NCBI GenBank assembly: GCA_041905525.1
Contig: JAYRKY010000003.1
Coordinates: 62,001-126,000 of the forward strand
Length of the DNA stretch: 64,000 nucleotides
DNA from: SHVO01 sp041905525
Lineage (GTDB): Bacteria; Pseudomonadota; Alphaproteobacteria; Rhodospirillales; Rhodospirillaceae
Reading direction: 5' to 3'
Part shown: piece by piece, positions 17,845 through 26,873 of the stretch
How positions within the stretch are numbered: position 1 is the first letter of the stretch
Layout of the letters: the number at the start of each line of letters is the position of its first letter
Made by a program: the position numbers and the translations under genes
The notes under the pieces: generated by a model
Databases searched by the model: none
Seen by the model: the letters and a program-made list of their open reading frames with translations, nothing else
What the model was told of the DNA's origin: nothing

Positions 17845-19340
17845 CCAAACCCAAGCTCCGGTGCGCCATCTACACACGCAAGTCTTCCGAGGAGGGCTTG
17901 GAACAGGACTTCAATTCCCTGGATGCCCAACGCGAAGCCTGTGAAGCCTACATCACGAGTCAGGTCGGCGAAGGCTGGACTTTAGTCCGTCAGCGTTTTG
18001 ACGACGGCGGCTTCTCCGGCGGCAATATGGATCGACCAAGTCTGAGAAGCCTACTTGAGGAAATTGATGCGGGGCGTATCGACGTCGTCGTTGTCTACAA
18101 GGTCGATCGGCTCACACGTTCGCTTTCGGACTTCGCACGCATCATCGAACAGTTCGACGCCAAGAAGGTTTCGTTTGTATCCGTCACGCAGTCATTCAAT
18201 ACCACTACTTCGATGGGCCGCCTTACCCTCAATGTGCTTTTGTCCTTCGCGCAGTTTGAACGTGAAGTCACCAGCGAACGTATTCGCGACAAGCTTGCCG
18301 CCTCGAAGAAAAAGGGCTTGTGGATGGGCGGCAATCCGCCGCTCGGCTATGAGGCGGCAGGACGCACGCTCAAAATAAACAAGAAGGAGGCTAAGATCGT
18401 TCAGCTGATTTTCGAGCGGTATATTGAGTTGAAATCCGTCGATGTGCTCTCCCGCGATCTCGCCGAACGGAAGATCAAGAGCAAGGCGTGGACATCAACC
18501 CGCGGCCGGCAAATGGGAGGCTATACTTTCACGGGCGGAGCAATTCGCCACTTGCTTCAGAACCCGATTTACCTCGGTTTGATTCGCCATAAGGAGCAAA
18601 CATATCCCGGTCAACATAAAGCGATCGTTTCCCAAGACCTGTGGGACAAGGCACAAAAGACATTCGAAGAAAACCGCTACGAGCGCAAAGCTGAGCGAGT
18701 GAGAGCAAAGGATGAATGGTGGCTCACAGGTAAGATTTTTGATGCCGCCGGGCGACCCATGACACCAACGTTCACGTCGCGAACCACGGGAATCAGATAC
18801 AGGTACTACTTCGTGAAAGGTGCCACCCTAAGCGTAGCCACTCCCAAGGGAAGCATTACACGCATCCGTATGGAAGTCGTCCACAGCATTGTAGGCGCGG
18901 CCATGACGGAAGAGCTTAAAAGCCGTGGCGTCGTATCAGTGCCTGTCGCGGACGCTGTGGAAAGAGTTGTCGTTGATAAGACCCGCATTCGGATTGATGC
19001 ACAGCTGCCGACAAAGATGCGGCGGTCGAGAGGAGAGGTGGAGAACGCTCAAAAGCCGACAACGTTAGTGCGTATCGAGGTCCCGGTACGGATTGCGAAG
19101 CATGGTCAGCGTTCGGAAATCGTAACTCCTCCCGAGCTGGGACTGGCGCAAGTCGATGCCCGGGTTATCAAGGCTCTACAGCTCACATGGCAATGGCGCC
19201 AAGAGCTTGAGAACGGCATCTATGCAACACCGGAACTGCTAGCTGAGGCAAAAGGCATTACGAAGAGATACGTAAATAAGATGTTGCCGTTGGGTTTCCT
19301 CACACCCAAGGACGTTATGGAAATAATAAATCGCAACTGA
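17841..19340 (+). CDS. large serine recombinase
   Basis: A 499-residue site-specific recombinase. The N-terminal resolvase domain (1-150) has YTRKS with catalytic Ser15, the DGGFSGGNMDRP block and VYKVDRLTRS; the recombinase domain follows (ISVDVLSR-like region around 190-260, IRHLLQNPIYLGLIRHKEQTY). The usual zinc ribbon position (WWLTGKIFDAAGRPM) has no cysteines, a trait of the alphaproteobacterial DUF2924-linked family. It catalyses DNA strand exchange between att sites and could mobilise this island or invert or excise part of it. It is translationally coupled to the DUF2924 gene. Confidence 0.92.
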   Translation: MTKPKLRCAIYTRKSSEEGLEQDFNSLDAQREACEAYITSQVGEGWTLVRQRFDDGGFSGGNMDRPSLRSLLEEIDAGRIDVVVVYKVDRLTRSLSDFARIIEQFDAKKVSFVSVTQSFNTTTSMGRLTLNVLLSFAQFEREVTSERIRDKLAASKKKGLWMGGNPPLGYEAAGRTLKINKKEAKIVQLIFERYIELKSVDVLSRDLAERKIKSKAWTSTRGRQMGGYTFTGGAIRHLLQNPIYLGLIRHKEQTYPGQHKAIVSQDLWDKAQKTFEENRYERKAERVRAKDEWWLTGKIFDAAGRPMTPTFTSRTTGIRYRYYFVKGATLSVATPKGSITRIRMEVVHSIVGAAMTEELKSRGVVSVPVADAVERVVVDKTRIRIDAQLPTKMRRSRGEVENAQKPTTLVRIEVPVRIAKHGQRSEIVTPPELGLAQVDARVIKALQLTWQWRQELENGIYATPELLAEAKGITKRYVNKMLPLGFLTPKDVMEIINRN

Positions 19341-19391
19341 CGCTGATATTAGCGGGCTATGTTTCGCTGCAACCACAACCGAGAGCTTATT

Positions 19392-21938
19392 CTAAGCTCT
19401 ACTTGTAAGCATCTCGCGCACCTCGGCAATCAAAAGCGGCGAGAGCCCCAATGTTTCAAGTGGTCGAGATCGCAACCAATTCAAGGCGCCAACCTCATCA
19501 AGATCCTTGCGGGGCGATTCTTCATTCAACTTCATCGCAACAACGCGTGACAAGCCCAGAGAAATGAAGCTGACCATCGTTTTGTCCGATGCTCCTACTT
19601 CGAGATAAAGCGGCAACGTAGGAATAGACGACACAAGGTCTTGGAGGCCTGCACTCTCAAGTCCGTGTACTAAAAGAGTACTATAGCAACCGAAGAGGCG
19701 GACCGCTTGAAACCGAATATCTGTTTCTATCAGGTCTAACGTTTCTCGAATCACCGTGCGAACCGATTTACTCGGCGCACGAGCGATACGCTCCTCAATA
19801 ATGGCTGGAAGCGCAACGCCCTGCATCCACTTACGTGCCATAAGCGCATGGAACCGATGGAGATTTTTCGTTGTATCAATACCGAGAATCAGCTCATGGC
19901 AAATTTCAAGAATATCAGCGTAAGACTGAAAGGAATCGGGCTCGCGGGGATGGAGAGGGATTAGGGATTGCGCTGCACTTCGGCTCTGCCCGATTTTCGC
20001 CGTAAGGCGATCATATAGGCGCTGCTGCTTGTGCGCGGAAATGTTGGGTGACCGTCGCAATATATCTTCCGGCAACGAAACCTGTGAACTCGCGCGCGCT
20101 AGCGCCTCGGCCAACTGCCTTGGAACGACCCCATCTGGCGCCAGTCCCATGCGTTCAAACGTCTGGGGCAGGGCGCCCCGCTTGAAGTCGGTATACAATC
20201 GTACAAAGGCCGTCTCTAGGCCAACGTCCACCGACTTACCCGTAACGTTGTCGCCGATGACTGCGATGAGTCCCTCTCGCGCTTCATTGATACTGGTCTC
20301 CATGGCAGGAACAACGACGGCATCGCGCGGCCCGTCTAGCGGCTTTTTCTTCCACTGCTCATAGTCGATGAGAAAGATATTTCCGTGGAATTCACGCTGG
20401 AGCCGACCCGCGCGACCAGCCAAATTCCAAAAATCTGTCGAACCCAATGTCTTATTTCGCCCCTTTTCCGGCGCGAAGATAAAGATGTTCTTGGCTGGCA
20501 GATTAACGCCTTGAAGCAACGTACTGGTGCAGACCAGAAAGTCGATGTCCCCGGAAAGTGCCGCGGCTTCAATAGCGCGCCGCAAGTTCGTGGGAATGTT
20601 CGAATAATGGAAGCCCACGCCATACTTTACGCATTCCACAAGCGTATAGTTCTTATGCACGACCTCCCCAGCGAGCTCAGCTAAGGCGGCACGCCCCTCG
20701 GTAGGGGCGCGCTCACTCAGTAAGTCGGCCAGCTGTGAAGCGATTTTTTCAGCTTCCGCTGCGCCGTTGGCGTAAATGATGTTGGAATGTCCCTTCCCGA
20801 GCTGAACCGGGATGTGCACAAGCCGTTCAGTGCGGCTGGCGATAGTCTCATCGAGTTGCAGTTTGGCCACATCGCGGGCGGGCGCCGAGCCGTCGCCTAA
20901 CGTCTGGATTAGAATTTTTCCCTTGGCGGCCGACTCAACTTTCGTAATCAGAAAATTCTGCGCAACGGCAGGCTCACCTGAAGCCGATTCTTCAATATCT
21001 TTGAGACCAAATAGTCGCCCAAACAGCGCAAGATTGCGGATCGTCGGACTTGCGAACAGAACCTGAGCATCAGAATTTCGTGATAGTAGATCGTCGATAA
21101 CCCACTGTAAGAGCACGCCGCGCGAGCCGTCGGCGATGGAATGAGCTTCATCAACAACGATAACCGTGGCCCTAAAGTCAGGATGAGCATTGAGTGTCAG
21201 TTGAAGGCGTTCTTGCGTCATCACATAGATGGCTTGCGGTGGAAGTTGAGTGTCAGAGTCCACCGGTACCGTAATGATGGGTGGGGGCAACCGTTCCAGC
21301 GTCTGAAATTGGGCGAACAAATCACCTTCAACCTGGGCAATCAGAGCGCGGGTGGGCACGAGGTAAACAACCGTCATGGGAGCGTCGCTAACAAAGCTCT
21401 CTGATAAAAAGCTTTGCAAAACGAATGACTTTCCAGCCGAGGTCGGGGCAGCAAGAGCTACGCGCCGGCGCCCAGTCAATTTCTGCCAAAGGTCGTACTG
21501 AAAGTCGGTAAGAAGGATCGTTTTACCTCCGATAACAATCTCGTGCGCGGCCGCAGCAGCCACTTCCTCCGCGGCAAGCAGCAACGGCAAATGTCCTTGT
21601 GCCGCTTTGACCTGCGCGCGCGTACTCATCGACGGGAAGTTTGCAAGACGGGTAAGCACAACACGGAGCGCTTGATCGAACGGCGCTTTATCAGCACCGA
21701 ATTGCTCGAATGCCCAAGTTGCAGCACGAAATGCGGTACGCCGATGTTCGGCGTTTTCTGAACAGGCGAGGATCGCCGCTGCGCGCATCAACCTTGCCGC
21801 ATCTGCGATGGTCAACTCGGGTTCCTGGGCTTGACCGATTTCGTGCTTCAGCCAGGAAAGTTCGAGGCGCTTATAGGCCTCGTGGAAACGGGGATTTTCC
21901 CAAGTTTTTTCAACGAGCTCTTGCACTATGGCTGCCAA
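19392..21938 (-). CDS. hamB: Hachiman helicase HamB
   Basis: An 848-residue superfamily-2, Ski2-like helicase. Walker A APTSAGKS (164-171), DEAH box (263-266), motif III-like SPTIRN and motif VI GRAGR are present, preceded by a roughly 140-residue helical N-terminal domain and followed by a long helical C-terminal region. It overlaps by 13 bp the DUF1837 nuclease gene upstream. HamB with HamA forms the Hachiman anti-phage defence complex, in which the helicase senses damaged or single-stranded DNA and releases the HamA nuclease. Confidence 0.9.
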   Translation of the reverse strand: MAAIVQELVEKTWENPRFHEAYKRLELSWLKHEIGQAQEPELTIADAARLMRAAAILACSENAEHRRTAFRAATWAFEQFGADKAPFDQALRVVLTRLANFPSMSTRAQVKAAQGHLPLLLAAEEVAAAAAHEIVIGGKTILLTDFQYDLWQKLTGRRRVALAAPTSAGKSFVLQSFLSESFVSDAPMTVVYLVPTRALIAQVEGDLFAQFQTLERLPPPIITVPVDSDTQLPPQAIYVMTQERLQLTLNAHPDFRATVIVVDEAHSIADGSRGVLLQWVIDDLLSRNSDAQVLFASPTIRNLALFGRLFGLKDIEESASGEPAVAQNFLITKVESAAKGKILIQTLGDGSAPARDVAKLQLDETIASRTERLVHIPVQLGKGHSNIIYANGAAEAEKIASQLADLLSERAPTEGRAALAELAGEVVHKNYTLVECVKYGVGFHYSNIPTNLRRAIEAAALSGDIDFLVCTSTLLQGVNLPAKNIFIFAPEKGRNKTLGSTDFWNLAGRAGRLQREFHGNIFLIDYEQWKKKPLDGPRDAVVVPAMETSINEAREGLIAVIGDNVTGKSVDVGLETAFVRLYTDFKRGALPQTFERMGLAPDGVVPRQLAEALARASSQVSLPEDILRRSPNISAHKQQRLYDRLTAKIGQSRSAAQSLIPLHPREPDSFQSYADILEICHELILGIDTTKNLHRFHALMARKWMQGVALPAIIEERIARAPSKSVRTVIRETLDLIETDIRFQAVRLFGCYSTLLVHGLESAGLQDLVSSIPTLPLYLEVGASDKTMVSFISLGLSRVVAMKLNEESPRKDLDEVGALNWLRSRPLETLGLSPLLIAEVREMLTSRA

Positions 21939-22921
21939 CCGATTTTCTGTTGGAACATCGTGCGGAACTCTTCGACGGTCGGCAGGGGAAAAAAGAAAAG
22001 TTCGATCTGTTGTTTGTCGAGTCCTGCCTTTCTGAACGCTGCGGCGACCTTAGGTGCCAGAACCGCAAGCCTGGCCTTCGCCAACTCTCGGAAGGCATCT
22101 TCCGCTTTGCCGGCGTCACCGCCAGCAGCTTCCTGAAAGCCGTCAAAGTTGAACCCAATGAGACATGTCACCACGTCGTGACGCTCGTTGTATGCCTCAT
22201 CATGCGGATCCAGGTACTGAAGCAGCGCGGCCTTGCTGGGTTCGTTCATTGCCGAGAAATCGATGTGACGCTTCACAAGCTGAAGCTCATGCTCCGTCTC
22301 CGCTGGCGTTAAGGCTTTTGCGATCGAGGTGGCAGCAGCGGTGATCGCAGCATCGACGTCGGCATGAATTTTAGATTCACCCCAGTAGATAAAAAGCCGG
22401 GAAGATTTAGGGCAGTAACGGACGTGCACGCCGTCCGACCCATAGACGGGCATTTGGGGATTCGTTTTTAACGTCATCTTGGCGATGATCTGGGGCGCCT
22501 CGAGGACCCACTCGGTGAGGAGGTACAAGAGCAGCTCCCCCGCCTCGCCGGTACGCTTTGTCGTCTTCTGAGCCTTGATAAACAATGCAGCTGCGGCGGC
22601 ATTGAGTGCTGTGGTCTTTTCCTGGAACGCTTCAGCTGAGACCTTACCGTAGAGATCGATGACCTCTGCACGTTCCTTGTTGCTGAGTGCGAATGGCGTG
22701 AGATGCAGATAAATGGCGTTGACCAGCTCTTGCACCGTCGCCTTGCCCTGGCGAAGCGCCGGAAAATGCAGGCGCAGCGTCACGCCATCGCATTCACAAG
22801 TTACTTGGTGTTCAAGCGCGCGGATGCGCGGTGCAAGGCGCGAATAGTCGCGCTTGAGCGCAGCTAGAGCCGCCTCTAATTCCACGTTTGCAACGGTCGC
22901 AGAGCCGTCTTTCATCCCCAA
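21926..22921 (-). CDS. hamA: Hachiman effector nuclease HamA (DUF1837)
   Basis: A 331-residue DUF1837 protein. The block GEAGELLLYLLTEWVL (Glu126/129), GSDGVHVRY (Asp163) and LFIYWGESKIH (Glu182, Lys184) matches the E-D-ExK core of PD-(D/E)xK nucleases. It starts at the ATG before GMKDGSAT and overlaps the helicase gene downstream by 13 bp. HamA is the DNA-degrading effector of Hachiman. The catalytic residues are all intact, so the system looks functional. Confidence 0.9.
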   Translation of the reverse strand: MGMKDGSATVANVELEAALAALKRDYSRLAPRIRALEHQVTCECDGVTLRLHFPALRQGKATVQELVNAIYLHLTPFALSNKERAEVIDLYGKVSAEAFQEKTTALNAAAAALFIKAQKTTKRTGEAGELLLYLLTEWVLEAPQIIAKMTLKTNPQMPVYGSDGVHVRYCPKSSRLFIYWGESKIHADVDAAITAAATSIAKALTPAETEHELQLVKRHIDFSAMNEPSKAALLQYLDPHDEAYNERHDVVTCLIGFNFDGFQEAAGGDAGKAEDAFRELAKARLAVLAPKVAAAFRKAGLDKQQIELFFFPLPTVEEFRTMFQQKIGWQP

Positions 22922-23174
22922 ATGGTAGCCGCAACCTTTAATTGAGTCTATGTTTTGAGCACGCGTGCGTTCATCCTAGCAGCTCCTTGTTGAGATTTTG
23001 GGCGTACCCGACAGGAATCATGTAGTTCGCCTTTCGTATGGAACGCCTTCACTTACTGTGAGCGAAGCAGCCGTCGAAGCCGCGTTGGAGATCATAACGG
23101 CGGAATTTCCCGGCTGCTCATTTGCCACGTCGCCTCAACCCAATTGAGGCAATGGAAGGGTGGGGACACGAAAA

Positions 23175-24242
23175 ATGGGTATGAAAGATTACATGTTCGA
23201 GCTCTTCGAACTCGAAATCACGTATCACGATCTCATACGGCGTTTGCTCGAAGAGGCGGGGTACCGCATCAGGATGGAAAGTCGCCACCCCGGACCGGGC
23301 TCTCAACAGACCGGCGTAGATTTCATTGCTTACCCCGATCCGGATGTGGACCAAGTCGAACGAATCATTGATGCGAAACTGTATACGTCGCCAAACGGTA
23401 TTAGCGAGGTTCTCGAAAACGCATGCTTATCGCTAATGCAAGAGAAGAGCACCAACACTCCGTCCAAAGCCGTTCTCATCGTCAGTGTGCCAATCAGTAC
23501 TCGACTTAAGACAGCCGTACAGTCCAAACATAATCTGGAGATCTGGGATTTGATGGAGCTGGTTCGCCTCATGGACGGGAACCAGAAACTTAAGGCGGAT
23601 TTTGCTGCATTCGTGCGTGACGCGAATATCCGATGGGACGATAGCGATCCCGGCGCCCTATTCGGACTTCCCCCACCTGATTCAGAAAAACCGGCCTCGG
23701 GTAAACGCCAAGGAGAGAGACTTGCTGACGACCTCATAGCTTTGAAGGCGGGTGGTGGCGCGGCGGCACTTCGCTTCGAGGAGCTGTGCACCTCGGCATT
23801 GATCTATCTTTTCTCGGAGAACTTCGGGAACTGGCAAAAGCAGAACAGGGTCGAGGGAGGCTTTCATCGACTTGATCTGATCGCGCGATTGGAACCACAG
23901 CATAAGTTTTGGTCCTGGATTGAACGAGACTTCGGAACGCGTTTCGTTGTGTTCGAATTTAAGAACTACGGCGAAGCCCTATCTCAAGATCAAATCTACA
24001 CGACCGAGAAATATCTATTCACGACCGGACTACGTTCCGTAGCAGTCATCGTCGGAAGAAGCGGCTTTAACGAAAGCGCCCAACATGCGGTAAAAGGTGC
24101 GTTACGGGAGAGCGGCAAGTTGATGATCTGCCTTTCAATGCAGAAATTACTCGACATGCTGCGCGCGAAGGACAGAGGCGACGATCCCACGAATTATCTC
24201 ATCGAGATCGTAGACAATTTGCTTATGGGTTTGGGGCGTTAG
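23175..24242 (+). CDS. two-domain PD-(D/E)xK nuclease-like protein
   Basis: About 355 residues. The N-terminal half has TGVDFIAY (Asp49) followed by IIDAKLY (Asp66, Lys68); the C-terminal half has RFEELC (about 200), HRLDLIARL (Asp234) and FVVFEFKNY (Glu261, Lys263), a standard E-D-ExK core. Thus two restriction-endonuclease-like folds appear to be joined in one chain by an acidic, proline-containing linker (DSDPGALFGLPPPDSE). The ATG at 23175 is preferred because GGGG lies 9 bases upstream; GTG at 23160 and ATG at 23181 are possible. It diverges from Hachiman hamA and stands alone, so it is either a single-gene defence nuclease or a Hachiman companion. Confidence 0.8.
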   Translation: MGMKDYMFELFELEITYHDLIRRLLEEAGYRIRMESRHPGPGSQQTGVDFIAYPDPDVDQVERIIDAKLYTSPNGISEVLENACLSLMQEKSTNTPSKAVLIVSVPISTRLKTAVQSKHNLEIWDLMELVRLMDGNQKLKADFAAFVRDANIRWDDSDPGALFGLPPPDSEKPASGKRQGERLADDLIALKAGGGAAALRFEELCTSALIYLFSENFGNWQKQNRVEGGFHRLDLIARLEPQHKFWSWIERDFGTRFVVFEFKNYGEALSQDQIYTTEKYLFTTGLRSVAVIVGRSGFNESAQHAVKGALRESGKLMICLSMQKLLDMLRAKDRGDDPTNYLIEIVDNLLMGLGR

Positions 24243-24953
24243 AATTGAAGAGAGTTAATGTTCTCACGCCCGAACCAATTGTCTAACGCACGCAAGCAGC
24301 GCATTCAAAATTTTTGTTCCCGGAGACTGATTGAACAACGCGCCTAGCGCGCAGTCGCGGAGACCGGGGAACTTGGCCAATCTAGGTGGAGAATCGCCGG
24401 ACTGAAAAATCCCGGCTTTCTCAGACTGAGGTCTTTTGGAGAATACCCGGAGGGGCAAAATGCCCGAAGAATGCGCCTAAGTTCGGCGGCTAACTGGGAA
24501 CCATTCTTTAGTTCCAGAAAGCGTGGCGGAGCGCAGTCGGTATCGAAATAATCTGTCACGCGCGGGGTACAGCATTTCGATAGCCACAGATTCTTTTCTG
24601 ATTCGTAAGAAGTCCGCAAAACATCGGCACATCTCGCATTCGTCGCCGATCAGCAATCTCCCAAATTTCTGGGGATCAAAAACGCGACGTCATTCTCAGG
24701 AACTATGATTTCGAAATGGCTGAATGCTGTAGCGCGCGTTAGTGCCGAAATCTCTATTCCTGGAGACCGCGAAAAACTGCGCGGCGACCACGCAGTCGCG
24801 GAGACTGGGGAACTGCCAAAAAAATTCTGGAGACTGTCGGGTCGCGAAGTGGAGATCTACGAGCTCCGCGTGCGCAACCGGAGACCAGAAATCGCGCGTT
24901 TCCGCCGGAAACACGCGATCTTCTAAGCCACTGATATTATTCAATAAAGTGCG
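24243..24953. repeat. non-coding decayed repeat region between island and tRNA
   Basis: No convincing gene is present. Imperfect direct repeats of about 70 bp occur at roughly 24310-24380 and 24750-24820; the best shared core, GCAGTCGCGGAGAC, is followed by GGGGAACT (24351-24373 and 24792-24814, one mismatch over 23 bp). The motif GGAGAC recurs at 24322, 24359, 24762, 24800, 24829 and 24880. Short minus-strand frames across both copies share a FP(G/S)LRDC string, which reflects the repeat and not a gene. This looks like an eroded repeat array or old insertion platform at the right end of the island. Confidence 0.6.
24521..24531. repeat. short copy of the tRNA-Ser 3' end
   Basis: GCGTGGCGGAG here is identical to 24951-24961, which spans the CCA end of tRNA-Ser plus three flanking bases. 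Both copies are preceded by an AAAG-like string. It could be a remnant attachment site, but 11 bp is short and the intervening 430 bp holds no integrase. Confidence 0.35.
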
Positions 24954-25043
24954 TGGCGGAGGGGGTGAGATTCGAACTCACGGTACCCTTGCGGGCACAC
25001 TGGTTTTCGAGACCAGCCCAATCGGCCACTCTGGCACCCCTCC
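24954..25043 (-). tRNA. tRNA-Ser (anticodon CGA)
   Basis: A 90-nt class II tRNA. The acceptor stem GGAGGGG pairs with CCCCTCC, the anticodon stem CTGGT/ACCAG encloses CTCGAAA giving anticodon CGA (reads UCG), a long variable arm (TGCCCGCAAGGGTA) marks serine, the T-arm is GTGAG-TTCGAAT-CTCAC, and CCA is encoded. Its 3' end faces the accessory island, a classical integration position. A TATATA -10-like box lies just upstream near 25056-25064. Confidence 0.97.
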
Positions 25044-25153
25044 GCAGGGGCACACTCTATATATAAGTGAGCGTGCGGCCGTTTTTGGCAGGGGCGGAAC
25101 CTAACCGAAGATCACCCATACCGCAACAGCGGCCTGCAGCCGGCGCGGTTCGA

Positions 25154-26599
25154 TTAACCGGCTGAATTGTCGTCGCTTTTGTTAAAGGACGCCGCCGCGC
25201 CGGCCGCGTCCTTGGCTGCGTCTTTCACCTGGCCGCTCGCTTGACCGGTACCCTGTCCGTTCACCGGTGGCGCGCAGCGCGCGAGCAGGTCGCGGTAGTG
25301 ATCGCGCACCCGCTCCAGGTTCATCCGGTTCAGGAAGGCCGAGTAGGCGATGTAGGACACCAGGAACCTCAGATCGCGCGCCCACGGCGGCAGGAATTGC
25401 GGGAACACACACAGCCCGTGGGCCGCCAGCGTGGTGATCGCCGGCATGTCTTCGATGTCCATCTTGCCCGCAAACAAAAGACGGATGGTGTCGACGCGCG
25501 TTTCCTGCACGGCGATGCGCAGAAAGTTGTGCACTCGCACGAGGCCCTCGAGGTAAACCGAATCCTTCGTGAACGGCGCGCCGCCTTCCACCATGCCGCC
25601 GCGCACGATGCGCCGGGCGTTCTCGAACGCGCTGAAATCGTCGTGCGTGCGCGCGCGGAAAAATTCGTAAAGCTCGAGAAAGTCCGCGCCGTCCATCGCC
25701 ATTTGAATCGCGAGCACCCGGTCGGCGAGGCGCAGCATGCGCGACGGATCCATCGCGCCCGAGATCAATTCGGCAAACACCGCAAGGCCTTCTTGCGTGC
25801 GTGTCGTGCCGGGATGTCCCGCGCCCAGAAACGGAAACGACGTCTGCGCCGCGCCGTTCAGCGACGTCGCGATATGAACAAACGCTTCGTGCTGCACAAG
25901 CTGCGAGATGTCGCGGTCGGAAAACGCGGCGTCCTTGCGCAGGCGGATGTAGCGCGCGCCGGCGAGCGCATTCGAAGACAAGTGATCGAGGATTTCGATC
26001 TTGGGCGCTTGATCGCCGAAATGGCGGTTGAGAATGGCGCCCATGCGCGCGCCGAGCTGCGCCGCGGTCAGCGTGCGCGCATCCTTGGCGTCGAGATTGA
26101 TTTCAAGATTGTGGAACGAGCCGAGCACGTAATCGAGCATGCGCGCGAGGTCGAGCGGGCGCACGTCGCATTGCAGGAGATCGGCCTGCGGCGAGCCGTA
26201 CAGCTGCACGGATTTGACGTGGAACTGCTTGGTGCCGATGCCCGCGAGCATGTCGGCGCCCACCGCGATCACGTCGGCACAGCGGCGCAGCCACTGCTGC
26301 ACGGGCCCGTCGCCGTCGATCTTGGTGCGTGCGGCGTCCAGGCACTCGTGGACCGGCGCTGCGTTCAGCGGGGTGTATGAGACCTTCGGCAGTTCCTTCG
26401 CCCCGGCGGCGAAGAAGCGTTCGGCCACTTCGGGGCCCCAGGCTACGGCGCGCAGGACACGCACCGGCTTTTCGGCCTTGCGCAGCAGCTGGGCCGCCGC
26501 GATCAGGCGCTCGATGGTGGCCGGGGACAGCCGGTCGGGGGCGAACCCGAGGTCCAGGGGCGGTTCTTCGTGAGACTCGGGAGCGGCAGAGCCTTCCAT
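25154..26599 (-). CDS. QEGLA-motif metallopeptidase-like protein (DUF1704/MATCAP family)
   Basis: A 481-residue protein of the family annotated as flavohemoglobin expression-modulating QEGLA protein (DUF1704), related to eukaryotic MATCAP tyrosine carboxypeptidases. The HEAFVH motif (HExxxH zinc ligands) and the TRTQEGLAVFAE block follow each other in the C-terminal half. The C-terminal tail is Gln/Ala/Lys-rich (GQGTGQASGQVKDAAKDAAG) and probably disordered. It would be a cytoplasmic zinc peptidase of unknown substrate. It stands alone on the minus strand, divergent from rplU. Confidence 0.88.
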   Translation of the reverse strand: MEGSAAPESHEEPPLDLGFAPDRLSPATIERLIAAAQLLRKAEKPVRVLRAVAWGPEVAERFFAAGAKELPKVSYTPLNAAPVHECLDAARTKIDGDGPVQQWLRRCADVIAVGADMLAGIGTKQFHVKSVQLYGSPQADLLQCDVRPLDLARMLDYVLGSFHNLEINLDAKDARTLTAAQLGARMGAILNRHFGDQAPKIEILDHLSSNALAGARYIRLRKDAAFSDRDISQLVQHEAFVHIATSLNGAAQTSFPFLGAGHPGTTRTQEGLAVFAELISGAMDPSRMLRLADRVLAIQMAMDGADFLELYEFFRARTHDDFSAFENARRIVRGGMVEGGAPFTKDSVYLEGLVRVHNFLRIAVQETRVDTIRLLFAGKMDIEDMPAITTLAAHGLCVFPQFLPPWARDLRFLVSYIAYSAFLNRMNLERVRDHYRDLLARCAPPVNGQGTGQASGQVKDAAKDAAGAAASFNKSDDNSAG

Positions 26600-26695
26600 C
26601 GGCTAGGTCCGGGGGCTGGAGCCGGCCAAAGTCGCCCATGGCCGGGCCTTGGTGTGGAAAAACGCCTTCTGACCAAGGTGAACCATAACCCCTAA

Positions 26696-26721
26696 CTCAT
26701 TGTTAACTATTAACAAATGAG
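26696..26721. promoter_or_regulatory. inverted repeat in the QEGLA gene-rplU divergent region
   Basis: CTCATTGTTAA and TTAACAAATGAG form a near-perfect inverted repeat with one bulged base. It lies between the divergent QEGLA gene and rplU. It is followed by a second hairpin (GAGCCC 26719-26724 with GGGCTC 26742-26747 and TTT). Role unknown; a regulator site or a transcription block is possible. Confidence 0.4.
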
Positions 26722-26767
26722 CCCTACAAAAACCGCGCCGCGGGCTCTTTATACCGGCCTATCGCCA

Positions 26768-26794
26768 TTGACTTGGCAGGCCTCGCGGTATATT
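26768..26794 (+). promoter_or_regulatory. candidate rplU-rpmA promoter
   Basis: TTGACT (26768-26773) and TATATT (26789-26794) are separated by 15 bp, shorter than the ideal 17, 80 bp before the rplU ATG. It is the best sigma70-like match in the gap. Confidence 0.4.
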
Positions 26795-26873
26795 CACCCC
26801 GCTTCCGGCGCGGACCCTTTAATCCCCTAGCGGATTCGAAGGCCGCCCTTTTCGTTTGGCTTAAGGTTCGACC

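Noticed and set aside
24264..24944. Short minus-strand frames (24264-24458, 24344-24619, 24696-24944)
   Set aside because: They share a string because they cross copies of the same decayed repeat; no ribosome sites and no family match.
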